This document shows, piece by piece, positions 20,346 to 29,681 of a stretch of DNA of 64,000 nucleotides. Within the stretch, counting starts at the first letter, position 1. Each line of letters opens with the position of its first letter. The notes under the pieces were generated by a model. The model was not told the DNA's origin. It ran no database searches and saw only the letters and a program-made list of their open reading frames with translations. The translations under genes and the position numbers were made by a program. Location of the stretch: assembly GCA_963754065.1 (NCBI GenBank), contig CAVWFH010000004.1, forward strand, positions 186,001 through 250,000, in the 5' to 3' direction. This DNA is from JALORV01 sp963754065. GTDB taxonomy: Bacteria > Pseudomonadota > Gammaproteobacteria > Burkholderiales > Burkholderiaceae_F.

Positions 20346-21332
20346 ATGGGCTCCGCACTCAGTCAATGCATCATCAAGCTGCACGAGGAACGCCACGTCC
20401 TCGAGGACTACCAGGGCGGCGTGCCGCGCTGGTGCAGCGGTTGCGGCGACAACGCGATCCTTGCCGCCGTGCAACGGCTGTGCCGCGACGAGGACCTCGC
20501 TCCTGAGCGCACCGTGTTCGTGTCCGGCATCGGCTGTTCGAGCCGTTTCCCTCACTACATGAAGACCTACGGCTTCCATGGCATCCACGGCCGTGCCTTC
20601 CCGCTCGCCGAGGGCGTGAAAATGGCGCGCCCCGACCTGAACGTCTTCGTCAATACCGGCGATGGTGACTGCTGCTCGATCGGCGCAGCGCACTGGATCC
20701 ACGCGATCCGCTACAACATGAACCTGACGGTGATCCTGCACGACAACCAGGTCTACGGACTCACCAAGAAACAGGCCTCGCCCACCTCGCCGGTCGGGTT
20801 CAAGTCGAACACGACACCGCGCGGTTCGGTGCTCGAACCGCTGAACCCGCTGTCGGTCACGCTGGGCGTGCAGAACGCGTCTTTTGTGGCGCAGGGGGTC
20901 GACTGGATCCCCGAGTTGCTCTACGACATTATCGCCAAGGCCTACAAGCACCGCGGTTTCTCGTTCGTGCGCATCATCCAGCGCTGCCCCGAATGGTTGC
21001 CGAAGACCTTCGAGCCGTGGCTGCACGATCCGGGCAAGACACTGTTGCTGACCCACGAAAACGGCCTGCAGCCGAGTGCGGACACCAGCCGGATCTACAA
21101 GAACCAGCGCGAACACGACCCGCTGAACATCCATCAGGCCCGCGAGATCGCCTCCGGCACCGATCCGATTCCGGTCGGCATCCTGTACCACGACCCGAAC
21201 GTGCCCTGCTACGACGATCTGCGCGGGGCCGGACAGCCGCGCACCGCCGAGGCGATCCGTGCCGGGCTCAGCAAGGAGTTCGACAAGTTCACGATCTGGC
21301 CGGACGAGGAGCGCGAACAGCGCGCCGCCTGA
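20346..21332 (+). CDS. 2-oxoacid:acceptor oxidoreductase, beta (TPP-binding) subunit (set 2)
   Basis: 328 residues. TPP motif GDGDCCSIGAAHWIH...HDNQVYGLTKKQASPTS. Cys residues for one [4Fe-4S] cluster lie in WCSGCGDN, GIGCSSRFP and RCPEW, a set equivalent to that in the set-1 beta chain. It is the partner of the alpha chain immediately upstream. The 747-residue protein follows 29 bp downstream and probably belongs to the same transcript. A long tail after the catalytic domain (from about residue 250) includes NQREHDPLNIHQAREIA, a segment common in beta chains of this branch. Confidence 0.9.
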   Translation: MGSALSQCIIKLHEERHVLEDYQGGVPRWCSGCGDNAILAAVQRLCRDEDLAPERTVFVSGIGCSSRFPHYMKTYGFHGIHGRAFPLAEGVKMARPDLNVFVNTGDGDCCSIGAAHWIHAIRYNMNLTVILHDNQVYGLTKKQASPTSPVGFKSNTTPRGSVLEPLNPLSVTLGVQNASFVAQGVDWIPELLYDIIAKAYKHRGFSFVRIIQRCPEWLPKTFEPWLHDPGKTLLLTHENGLQPSADTSRIYKNQREHDPLNIHQAREIASGTDPIPVGILYHDPNVPCYDDLRGAGQPRTAEAIRAGLSKEFDKFTIWPDEEREQRAA

Positions 21333-21361
21333 CGATCGACCAACACTAGGGGTTCGTCGCC

Positions 21362-23605
21362 ATGGACATGGCCGCCAAGTTCCAGGACCAGACCGTTTTT
21401 CACATGACCGGCAAGCGCTCGGGCGACGGGCTCGCCGCGCTGCAGGCTGGATTCCGCCCGGCCCTGCTCGCCGCGTATCGCGACCTGACACGCCTGCGCT
21501 ACGACTATCCGGTCGTGCTGCTCGAGCGCGATGCGGGCACCGACTACGTGAGATCGCTTTCGTCGATCATCGGTCAGCTGATCGCCGAGATCGCACCGCG
21601 CGGCATCGAGGGTGAACGCCTGCGCAAGCACCTGCTGCGCCTCGAACGCGAGATCCGCGTGCTGCTGGCCGCCGGCACGGTCGGCACGCTGACCGACGTG
21701 TGGCCGCTCGCGGCTGAGCAGGCCGCGGGACGTGATGACAACGTGCGCGACATCCTCACGCGGGCGGCGGAGTCGCTGGACGTCGACGGCGATGTGCTGA
21801 ACTGCGAAGGTGTCCTCGCAGCGCGATTCCTTCGTCGCGCGTGGCAGAACGTGCAATCCGAGCGGGCACGGCAGTTCCGCACACTGGTCGATCATCTGGT
21901 TCGCAAGCTGTCGGACATCCTGCGCGCCGCCCATGTCCACTCGCAAGCGGGCCAGCAACCCGCGGCGCTGCAGTCGGGATTCGGCACATTGCATTCGGAC
22001 ATCTTTGATTTCTCCGCCATGTCGCGCCTCGTTTCGCGCAACGTGCCGCAGGACGAGCTGCCTGCGTCGAGGCGCCAACGTATCGAGTGGGCGCTTTCCA
22101 TACTGCGCAGCCAGCCCTTCTATCCCGACCCCCGAGGCTCAGAGGCAGAAGCGGTTTATGAATTCGCTTTCAGCGACTGCGCAACGGCGATCGAAGCGCA
22201 TCGCACGCGGCTTCCCAAGCTGGTCGAGGTAGTGAAGGCCATCGCCGTGGCCGAACTCGAAGCCCGTGGCGGCTATGTCGAGGCCAACCACGACGCGTTC
22301 TTCGAGAGCTATGACGAGCACTCGTTGACTGCCGAGGACCTGGCGCAGTTCCCGGACTACCTGGTCTGCATTCCGCCGGACCGCAACTCAGCGCCCGAGA
22401 ATGCCGCGCTGATGGAAATGCTTTCCGCCGGCATGCCGGTGAAGGTGCTGGTACAGCACACCGACCTGCTGGAGGACGCCGCCATCGGCCAGGGCCACTT
22501 TGCCTTCGGCGTGCGCAGCGCCCGGCTGGCCACGACCGCCATGGGCCTCGGCGGCATGTTCGTGCTGCAGTCGACAAGCTCGAACCTGTATGCGCTGCGA
22601 GAGCGCGTGCGGCGCGGCATGGAATGCCGCGGGCCGGCGCTGTTCAGCGTGTTCACGGGTTCGCCCGACGACGCCAGCGAACTGCCCGCGTACCTCACGT
22701 CCGCCGCGGCAATGAAATCGCGCGCCTTCCCGGCCTTCACGTATGACGCCAATGCCGGCAGCAACTGGGCGACCCGGTTTTCCTTCGAGAACAACCGCAA
22801 TCCCGAGGAGGACTGGCCGGCCGAGGACTTCGAGTACGCCGACGAGGACCTGCAGCGTGTACAGGAACCCGTCCAGTTCACGTACGCAGACTACGTACTG
22901 TGCGATCGCCGTCATGCGCATCACTTTGCGGTCGTCCGACGCGAACGCTGGACGACGTCCATGCTGCCGGCGGCCGATTGGCTGAAGCTCTCCGAACGCG
23001 AAGCGGCTGAGCGGGTCCCGTATGTCATTGCCGTCGACGGCTCCGACCAGCTGCATCGCGTGATCGTCGACTCGCGGCTGCTGCAGTCGACGCGCCGGTG
23101 CCTCCTGCTGTGGCACCGCCTGCAGGAGCATGGCGGCATCCACAACTCGCACGCAGACCAGGCGCTGGCACGCGAGAAGGCGACGTGGGAGGCGCAGAAG
23201 CAGCAGGAAATCGAGGCGTTGAAGCAGGCCACGTCAGCCACCGCGGCAACGGCCGCTACAACGGCTGCGCCTGCCGCGACTGCGGAGTCCGCGGCCGCCA
23301 CACCGACCGCGGCTAGCGCGACGGAAGCAACGGTCGAGGCTGCCGCTGCACCGCCGTCCGACGAGCCGTGGATCGAGACCATCCGCTGCTCGAGTTGCAA
23401 CGAGTGCCAGAACATCAACGACAAGCTGTTTGCGTACAACGAAAACAAGCAGGCCTACATCAAGGACGTGAACGCCGGCACCTATCGCCAGATCATCGAA
23501 GCGGCCGAGGCATGCCAGGTGGCGATCATCCATCCGGGCAAGCCGAAGAACCCGAAGGAGCCCGGGCTCGAAGAACTGCTGGAGCGGGCGAAGCCGTTCC
23601 TGTAG
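21362..23605 (+). CDS. Large protein of unknown function with PFOR-like middle region and C-terminal [4Fe-4S] ferredoxin-like domain
   Basis: 747 residues; no family is confidently recognised. The N-terminal third is helical and lacks motifs. Around residues 340-480 there is weak resemblance to the last catalytic domain of pyruvate:ferredoxin oxidoreductase (PDRNSAPENAALMEML, then ECRGPALFSVFTGSP and MKSRAFPAFTYD). No complete TPP motif is visible. About residues 628-670 are an Ala/Thr-rich linker. The last ~72 residues look like a one-cluster ferredoxin: Cys676-x2-Cys679-x2-Cys682-x35-Cys718 followed by HPGKP. It follows set-2 beta by 29 bp. A plausible role is a dedicated electron carrier or structural subunit for the set-2 oxidoreductase, but this is inference. 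Confidence 0.75.
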   Translation: MDMAAKFQDQTVFHMTGKRSGDGLAALQAGFRPALLAAYRDLTRLRYDYPVVLLERDAGTDYVRSLSSIIGQLIAEIAPRGIEGERLRKHLLRLEREIRVLLAAGTVGTLTDVWPLAAEQAAGRDDNVRDILTRAAESLDVDGDVLNCEGVLAARFLRRAWQNVQSERARQFRTLVDHLVRKLSDILRAAHVHSQAGQQPAALQSGFGTLHSDIFDFSAMSRLVSRNVPQDELPASRRQRIEWALSILRSQPFYPDPRGSEAEAVYEFAFSDCATAIEAHRTRLPKLVEVVKAIAVAELEARGGYVEANHDAFFESYDEHSLTAEDLAQFPDYLVCIPPDRNSAPENAALMEMLSAGMPVKVLVQHTDLLEDAAIGQGHFAFGVRSARLATTAMGLGGMFVLQSTSSNLYALRERVRRGMECRGPALFSVFTGSPDDASELPAYLTSAAAMKSRAFPAFTYDANAGSNWATRFSFENNRNPEEDWPAEDFEYADEDLQRVQEPVQFTYADYVLCDRRHAHHFAVVRRERWTTSMLPAADWLKLSEREAAERVPYVIAVDGSDQLHRVIVDSRLLQSTRRCLLLWHRLQEHGGIHNSHADQALAREKATWEAQKQQEIEALKQATSATAATAATTAAPAATAESAAATPTAASATEATVEAAAAPPSDEPWIETIRCSSCNECQNINDKLFAYNENKQAYIKDVNAGTYRQIIEAAEACQVAIIHPGKPKNPKEPGLEELLERAKPFL

Positions 23606-23628
23606 CCACGCGCCGTATCGGGCCGGCG

Positions 23629-24336
23629 ATGAAGATCCTGCGCTCGGACCTCGCGCACGGCCACGAACTGGAAGGCGCCGTGGTCGTCATCGATGTGCTG
23701 CGCGCCTTCACGACGGCGGCCTACGCGTTCGCCGCCGGGGCACGGGCGATGATCGCGGCTGACTCGCTCGAAGGCGTGAATCGGTTACGCAGCCGTTACA
23801 AAGCGTCGATGACGATGGGGGCGCATGGCGGAGGTCGACCGGTCCCGGGGCTGGACTTCGGCAACTCGCCCGCCGAAATCGTCGGCCGTGACCTCTCGGG
23901 CATCACGCTGATCCAGTTCACTGCCGGTGGCGTCAAGGGCTTGGTCGATTGCGACCATGCCACCGAAGTGCTCGCCGGAAGCCTGGTCTGCGCCCGCTCG
24001 ACGGCGCGCTATATCCGCACGCTGGCACCGTCGACCGTGACTCTGGTGATCACTGGCCTCTGGACGGATCGCGATGGCGACGAGGATCACGCCTGTGCGG
24101 ACCTGATCGAGGCCTATCTGCTCGGCCGGTCACCCGATCTGTCGCTGTACGAGCAGCGCGTGCGACAGTCCGACTTCGGCCGGCGCTTCGGCTCCACGGA
24201 GTACCCGCACCTGCCGGCCGCCGATCTCGAGCTCTGTGCGGCCGCGGATCGCTTCGGCTTTGCCATGCCAATGCACCGAACGGATCACGGTCTCGTCATC
24301 GAACCGGTGGCGTTGGCAGAATTGCCCGCCACTTGA
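23629..24336 (+). CDS. ComB family (2-phosphosulfolactate phosphatase-like) protein
   Basis: About 235 residues with the ComB family beginning (VVVIDVLRAFTTAAYAFAAGA), a central GNSPAEI, TAGGVKGLV and the LVITGLWTDRDGDEDHACADLIEAYL segment. ComB hydrolyses 2-phosphosulfolactate in coenzyme M synthesis in archaea. Bacterial homologues are widespread and their substrate is mostly untested, so only the family is claimed. The frame is open upstream to 23368, overlapping the previous gene; the ATG at 23629 matches the family N-terminus. It is 23 bp after the 747-residue gene and may be cotranscribed with the redox cluster, with no obvious functional link. Confidence 0.75.
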   Translation: MKILRSDLAHGHELEGAVVVIDVLRAFTTAAYAFAAGARAMIAADSLEGVNRLRSRYKASMTMGAHGGGRPVPGLDFGNSPAEIVGRDLSGITLIQFTAGGVKGLVDCDHATEVLAGSLVCARSTARYIRTLAPSTVTLVITGLWTDRDGDEDHACADLIEAYLLGRSPDLSLYEQRVRQSDFGRRFGSTEYPHLPAADLELCAAADRFGFAMPMHRTDHGLVIEPVALAELPAT

Positions 24337-24442
24337 GGGCGTGCGGGCACTGCGCTCCAAGCGCGCGCACTGCACCCTTTCGTCGGACCTGCCATTCGGA
24401 TCGATTGACAGGCGGCGGTGCGCCGCGCATCGTGACGAAACC

Positions 24443-24916
24443 ATGTCCCTCCGTGCCCTGCTGTTCGTGCTGCTGGCCGTGCTGCTGACAATGCCGGTCG
24501 GTGCGCAGGCCCAGCTCTACAAGTGGGTCGACGAAGACGGAGGGATCAATTACGGCGACACGCCACCACCGAAAGCGAAGAACGTGCAGCCGGTCAGCCA
24601 GGGTTCCGTGAGCGTCGTGCCCGGTGTGTCGAAGGATGAGATGGCCGGCATGCGCGATCGTGACGAACAACGCCGCAAGCAACGAGAGCAGCGGGAGGCG
24701 GACGAAACGCGTGCCGCTGAGAAGGCACGCGCGGCCGCTCCGCGTGAACAGCCAGCCTCAGACAGCTACGCAACCGACTACGGGTATTGGCCCACGCGCC
24801 CGCGGCCGCCCGACATCGGCAAGAACCGGCCGCGCCCGGAACAACCCATCGCAAAGCCCGGAACTCCGGCAGAACCGCCTTCCCTCGGGCAACCCCCCAT
24901 CCTGCGCGGTCGCTAG
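24443..24916 (+). CDS. DUF4124 domain secreted protein
   Basis: 157 residues: a signal peptide (about residues 1-23, SLRALLFVLLAVLLTMPVGAQ), then the short DUF4124 motif LYKWVDEDGGINYGDTPPP at about 25-43, then a charged helical stretch and a Pro/Arg-rich tail. DUF4124 proteins are exported proteobacterial proteins of unknown function. The ATG at 24443 is chosen because it starts the signal peptide; the frame is open further upstream. It converges on gltA, with a strong bidirectional hairpin between them. Confidence 0.8.
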   Translation: MSLRALLFVLLAVLLTMPVGAQAQLYKWVDEDGGINYGDTPPPKAKNVQPVSQGSVSVVPGVSKDEMAGMRDRDEQRRKQREQREADETRAAEKARAAAPREQPASDSYATDYGYWPTRPRPPDIGKNRPRPEQPIAKPGTPAEPPSLGQPPILRGR

Positions 24917-24966
24917 ACCAGAGGTGCAGTTTTGGCGGTCGCGTTGCCGCCAAATGCCGACCATGA

Positions 24967-24992
24967 AAAACGGCGCCTGCAGGCGCCGTTTT
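24967..24992. terminator. Bidirectional intrinsic terminator between the DUF4124 gene and gltA
   Basis: A perfect 26-bp inverted repeat: AAAACGGCGCC (24967-24977), TGCA, GGCGCCGTTTT (24982-24992). The GC-rich stem is flanked by A-tract and T-tract, so it has the form of an intrinsic terminator in both directions. It lies between the convergent ends at 24916 and 25011. Confidence 0.85.
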
Positions 24993-25010
24993 CCGTGGCC
25001 AAGCGCGGTG

Positions 25011-26327
<1,317 letters not shown>

Positions 26328-26354
26328 GGTCTTTTTCCCGGGTTCGAGGTGAGT

Positions 26355-26618
26355 TCAGACGGACCGAAGCCCGTCCAGGACGGTGCGAACGGCATTGTTA
26401 TCGAGTCCGCCGGCCAGCTCTTTGCGCGCCAGCAAAAGGTCGAGAAGTTCGTTGTCCGGAAGGTCAAGAAGTGCCTCCAGCGCCAGGACGTCTTCAACCG
26501 TCAGCTCACTTCCGTGCCGGTCCAGGTAGCGCGACACGATGATGTCGTTTTCCAGCAACCCCCGGCGGGCACGCCAGCGCAGTCGCCGCTGTTCGAGATC
26601 ACCGATGACGACGTCCAT
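26355..26618 (-). CDS. sdhE: Succinate dehydrogenase flavinylation factor SdhE
   Basis: 87 residues, the small helical SdhE family that promotes covalent FAD attachment to SdhA. The characteristic RGxxE motif is present as Arg19-Gly20-Leu-Leu-Glu23, followed by DIIVSRYLDRHG and the acidic LALEALLDLPDNELLDLLL region. Its ATG lies 2 bp after the end of sdhB, and gltA follows 27 bp downstream, the standard place in this operon. Confidence 0.95.
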   Translation of the reverse strand: MDVVIGDLEQRRLRWRARRGLLENDIIVSRYLDRHGSELTVEDVLALEALLDLPDNELLDLLLARKELAGGLDNNAVRTVLDGLRSV

Positions 26619-26620
26619 CG

Positions 26621-27382
26621 TCAGACATCGCGTCGGACGAGCATGTCCCGGATCTTGCCGATCGCCCGCGTGGGGTTCAGCTCCTTCGGGCAGACATCCA
26701 CGCAGTTCATGATCGTGTGGCAGCGGAACAGCCGGTACGGATCGTTCAGGTTGTCGAGCCTCTCGTTGGTGGCCTGGTCGCGGCTGTCGGCGATGAACCG
26801 GTAGGCCTGCAGCAGGCCGGCCGGGCCGACGAACTTGTCAGGATTCCACCAGAAGCTCGGGCACGACGTCGAGCAGCAGGCGCACAGGATGCACTCGTAA
26901 AGGCCGTTGAGCTCCTCACGCTCCTCGGGCGACTGCAGCCGCTCCTTCTCGGGCGGCGGCGTGTCGTTGATCAGGAACGGCTTGATCGAGTGGTATTGCT
27001 TGAAGAACTGCGACATGTCGACGATCAGGTCGCGAATCACCGGCAACCCTGGCAGCGGCCGCAGCACGATCGGCTCCTTCAGGTCGCGCAGGTTCGTGAT
27101 GCACGCAAGGCCGTTCTTGCCGTTGATGTTCATTGCATCCGAACCGCACACGCCTTCGCGGCACGAGCGCCGCAGCGACAGGCTGTCGTCGACATCGCTC
27201 TTGATGCGGATGAGCGCGTCCAGCAGCATCTTGTCGGTCGGCTGCAGCCGGACCTCGAGCTTCTGCATGTAGGGCTTGGCATCCTTGTCGGGGTCGTAGC
27301 GATAGATCTCGAACCTGACCGTCCGCATTCCCGTCGCGGCACCCGCCACCGCGCCCGCCTCAACGTTGCTGTTCGCCGTCAT
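26621..27382 (-). CDS. sdhB: Succinate dehydrogenase iron-sulfur subunit
   Basis: 253 residues. Three Fe-S clusters are visible: [2Fe-2S] in SCREGVCGSDAMNINGKNG plus LAC, [4Fe-4S] in CILCACCSTSCPSFWWN, and [3Fe-4S] in CHTIMNCVDVCPKELNP. It carries electrons from the SdhA flavin to ubiquinone bound at SdhC/SdhD on the inner face of the membrane. The N-terminus has about 15 extra residues (TANSNVEAGAVAGAATG) before the conserved start MRTVRFEIYRYDPD at about residue 19. That Met is an alternative start at about 27328. It is separated from sdhA by 142 bp with strong stem-loops, unlike the tight spacing elsewhere in the operon. Confidence 0.95.
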   Translation of the reverse strand: MTANSNVEAGAVAGAATGMRTVRFEIYRYDPDKDAKPYMQKLEVRLQPTDKMLLDALIRIKSDVDDSLSLRRSCREGVCGSDAMNINGKNGLACITNLRDLKEPIVLRPLPGLPVIRDLIVDMSQFFKQYHSIKPFLINDTPPPEKERLQSPEEREELNGLYECILCACCSTSCPSFWWNPDKFVGPAGLLQAYRFIADSRDQATNERLDNLNDPYRLFRCHTIMNCVDVCPKELNPTRAIGKIRDMLVRRDV

Positions 27383-27458
27383 GCTTCGACCTCAGTGAGA
27401 GCCAACCGCGCCAACATCGACATGTCGCGCGCGTAGCCCTTGTGATGAAAAGAATCGA

Positions 27459-27480
27459 CTGGCTTCGCCAGCGAATTTTT
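27459..27480 (+). terminator. Terminator-like hairpin in the sdhA-sdhB gap, read on the plus strand
   Basis: CTGGC (27459-27463), TTC, GCCAG (27467-27471), then CGAATTTTT. Read rightwards this is a short stem followed by a T-run, the form of an intrinsic terminator for antisense transcription entering from sdhB. Read leftwards, with the operon, there is no U-tract. Confidence 0.35.
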
Positions 27481-27490
27481 CTGATCTAGC

Positions 27491-27520
27491 CGCGCAAAAG
27501 TAGGTGTGCACTTTTGCGCG
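27491..27520 (-). other. Strong stem-loop just after the sdhA stop
   Basis: CGCGCAAAAGT (27491-27501) pairs perfectly with ACTTTTGCGCG (27510-27520) around an 8-nt loop, beginning 4 nt beyond the sdhA stop. There is no U-tract in the leftward direction, so it is more likely an mRNA processing or stability element within the sdh operon than a terminator. Confidence 0.6.
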
Positions 27521-27524
27521 ATTC

Positions 27525-29300
27525 CTAAAACGTTCTTTTCTTTGGAGCGAACGACTCGACCGTCAGCGGCTTCACGTTGACCGGCTTGTAGTCGAGCCGA
27601 TTGCCGTCCGAATAGAACAGCGAGTGCTTCATCCAGTTCGTGTCATCGCGCTCGGGGAAATCGTCCCGCGCATGTGCGCCACGGCTTTCCGGGCGCGCCG
27701 CGGCCGACATGATGGTGGCCTTCGCGGTCTCGACCAGATTGTCGAGCTCGAGTGCCTCCACCCGCGCGGTGTTGAAGACCTTCGACTTGTCGGCAATGGC
27801 CACATGCTTCGCGCGTTCGGCCAGTGCGACGATCTTTGCGACGCCTTCGTCCAGCAGCGTGCCGGTGCGAAAAACACCGCAATGCGACTGCATCTCCCTG
27901 CGAATCTCGTTCGCGACGTCCTGCACCCGCTCGCCCTTGTCGCGCGCGTCGAGCGCGGCGACGCGCGCCACCGAGGCGTCGCCGGCATCGGCCGGCAGCG
28001 CGCGGTGCTCCTGGGCCTTGTAGTTCTTGCCGACGATGTGATTGCCCGCCGCGCGGCCGAAAACAACGAGATCCAGCAGCGAATTCGTGCCCAGGCGATT
28101 TGCACCATGCACCGAAACGCAGGCGCACTCACCGATTGCATACAGCCCCGGGACCACGGCATTGGGCTTGCCGTCCTTCGGTGCCACGACCTCGCCGTGG
28201 TAGTTGGTCGGGATGCCACCCATCTGGTAGTGCAGCGTCGGCACCACCGGGATCGGCTCCTTGATCGGGTCAACGTTGGCGAACTTGATCGCGATTTCGC
28301 GGATGCCCGGCAACCGCTTCATGATGGTCTCGGCGCCAAGATGGTCGAGTTTCAGCAGCACGTAGTCCTTGTTCGGCCCACAGCCGCGCCCTTCCTTGAT
28401 CTCCTGGTCCATGCTGCGCGAGACGAAGTCGCGTGGAGCAAGGTCCTTGAGCGTCGGCGCGTAACGCTCCATGAAACGTTCGCCGTTGGAGTTGAGCAGG
28501 ATGCCACCCTCGCCGCGTACACCCTCGGTGATCAACACTCCGGCGCCGGCCACGCCGGTCGGGTGGAATTGCCAGAACTCCATGTCCTCGAGCGGTAGTC
28601 CCGCGCGCGCCACCATGCCCAGCCCGTCGCCCGTATTGATGTAGGCATTGGTAGACGCCTCGAAAATACGGCCCGCGCCTCCGGTCGCGAGCACCGTGAC
28701 CTTCGATTCGAAGATCATCAAGTCGCCGGTTTCCATTTCCAGCGCCACGACGCCGACCACGGCCCCCTCGGCGTCGCGGATCAGGTCCAGTGCCATCCAC
28801 TCGACAAAGAACTGCGTGCGTTCGCGCACGTTGCGCTGGTACAGCGTGTGCAGCAGCGCGTGACCGGTGCGGTCAGCGGCAGCGCAGGCGCGTGGCACCG
28901 GCTTCTCGCCGAAGTTGGCCGAATGTCCGCCGAACGGCCGCTGGTAGATCGTGCCATCCGGGTTGCGGTCAAACGGCATGCCGAAATGCTCAAGTTCGTA
29001 CACCACTTTCGGCGCCTCGCGGCACATGAACTCGATCGCGTCCTGGTCGCCGAGGTAGTCCGATCCCTTGACCGTGTCGAACATGTGCCACAGCCAGTTG
29101 TCCTCGGTCATGTTGCCCAGCGACGCGCCGATGCCGCCCTGCGCCGCGACCGTGTGCGAACGCGTCGGGAAAACCTTGGACAGCACTGCGACGTTCAGCC
29201 CGGCCTGCGCCAGTTGCAGCGAGCAGCGCATGCCGGATCCGCCGGCACCGACGATCACGGCATCGAATCGACGACGAGCCACTTTCGATGGAACCGACAT
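27525..29300 (-). CDS. sdhA: Succinate dehydrogenase flavoprotein subunit
   Basis: 591 residues. It shows FAD-binding VGAGGSGMRCSLQLAQAG, the HTVAAQGGIGASLGN motif with the histidine that carries covalent FAD, the VLATGGAGRIFEAST motif, and the active-site region ARAGLPLEDMEFWQFHPTG and HGANRLGTNSLLD. It oxidises succinate to fumarate in the TCA cycle and respiratory complex II. The order is sdhC, sdhD (3 bp upstream), sdhA. The C-terminal ends with the usual Tyr/Lys-rich domain (RLDYKPVNVKPL). Length is normal. Confidence 0.97.
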   Translation of the reverse strand: MSVPSKVARRRFDAVIVGAGGSGMRCSLQLAQAGLNVAVLSKVFPTRSHTVAAQGGIGASLGNMTEDNWLWHMFDTVKGSDYLGDQDAIEFMCREAPKVVYELEHFGMPFDRNPDGTIYQRPFGGHSANFGEKPVPRACAAADRTGHALLHTLYQRNVRERTQFFVEWMALDLIRDAEGAVVGVVALEMETGDLMIFESKVTVLATGGAGRIFEASTNAYINTGDGLGMVARAGLPLEDMEFWQFHPTGVAGAGVLITEGVRGEGGILLNSNGERFMERYAPTLKDLAPRDFVSRSMDQEIKEGRGCGPNKDYVLLKLDHLGAETIMKRLPGIREIAIKFANVDPIKEPIPVVPTLHYQMGGIPTNYHGEVVAPKDGKPNAVVPGLYAIGECACVSVHGANRLGTNSLLDLVVFGRAAGNHIVGKNYKAQEHRALPADAGDASVARVAALDARDKGERVQDVANEIRREMQSHCGVFRTGTLLDEGVAKIVALAERAKHVAIADKSKVFNTARVEALELDNLVETAKATIMSAAARPESRGAHARDDFPERDDTNWMKHSLFYSDGNRLDYKPVNVKPLTVESFAPKKRTF

Positions 29301-29303
29301 GAC

Positions 29304-29681
29304 TCAGACTCTCCAGAGAATCTGCACGGACCATACCGCGCAGAACACCAGCCACAGCACCGTCAGCGTCTGCAGCGCCACACGGATGCCCGTCGGCTTG
29401 ACATAGTCCATCCAGATATCGCGCACACCGATCCATGCGTGATAAAACAGCGCCAGCAGCGCTGCCAGCGTGACAATCTTCATCCACAGCGGTACGAACA
29501 GCCCGGCCCAGCCGTCGTATCCGAGCGGGCCGCCAAAGACGAGGCGCAGCAACAGGAACAGCACGAACACCGTCAGCACGACGGCTGTCAGGCGCTGCAG
29601 CAGAAAACCACCGACGCCGTAGTGCGCGCCGACGACGAGGCGCTTGGAACCGATTCCCGCCGTTGAGGTTGCGTCGGCCAT
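29304..29681 (-). CDS. sdhD: Succinate dehydrogenase membrane anchor subunit SdhD
   Basis: About 125 residues with three hydrophobic segments, roughly residues 28-50, 60-82 and 100-120. The family segments GVGGFLLQRLTAV, FYHAWIGVRDIWMDYVKP (haem/quinone region) and a final WLVFCAVWSVQILWRV are present. It anchors SdhAB in the membrane with SdhC and helps bind haem b and ubiquinone. The frame is open upstream to 29843, inside sdhC, but the ATG at 29681 overlaps the sdhC TGA (ATGA) and matches the family N-terminus. Confidence 0.93.
   Translation of the reverse strand: MADATSTAGIGSKRLVVGAHYGVGGFLLQRLTAVVLTVFVLFLLLRLVFGGPLGYDGWAGLFVPLWMKIVTLAALLALFYHAWIGVRDIWMDYVKPTGIRVALQTLTVLWLVFCAVWSVQILWRV

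Noticed and set aside
19740..21491. 583-codon minus-strand open frame opposite the set-2 oxidoreductase genes
   Set aside because: Antisense shadow of the alpha and beta subunits, whose motifs are all in the plus frame.
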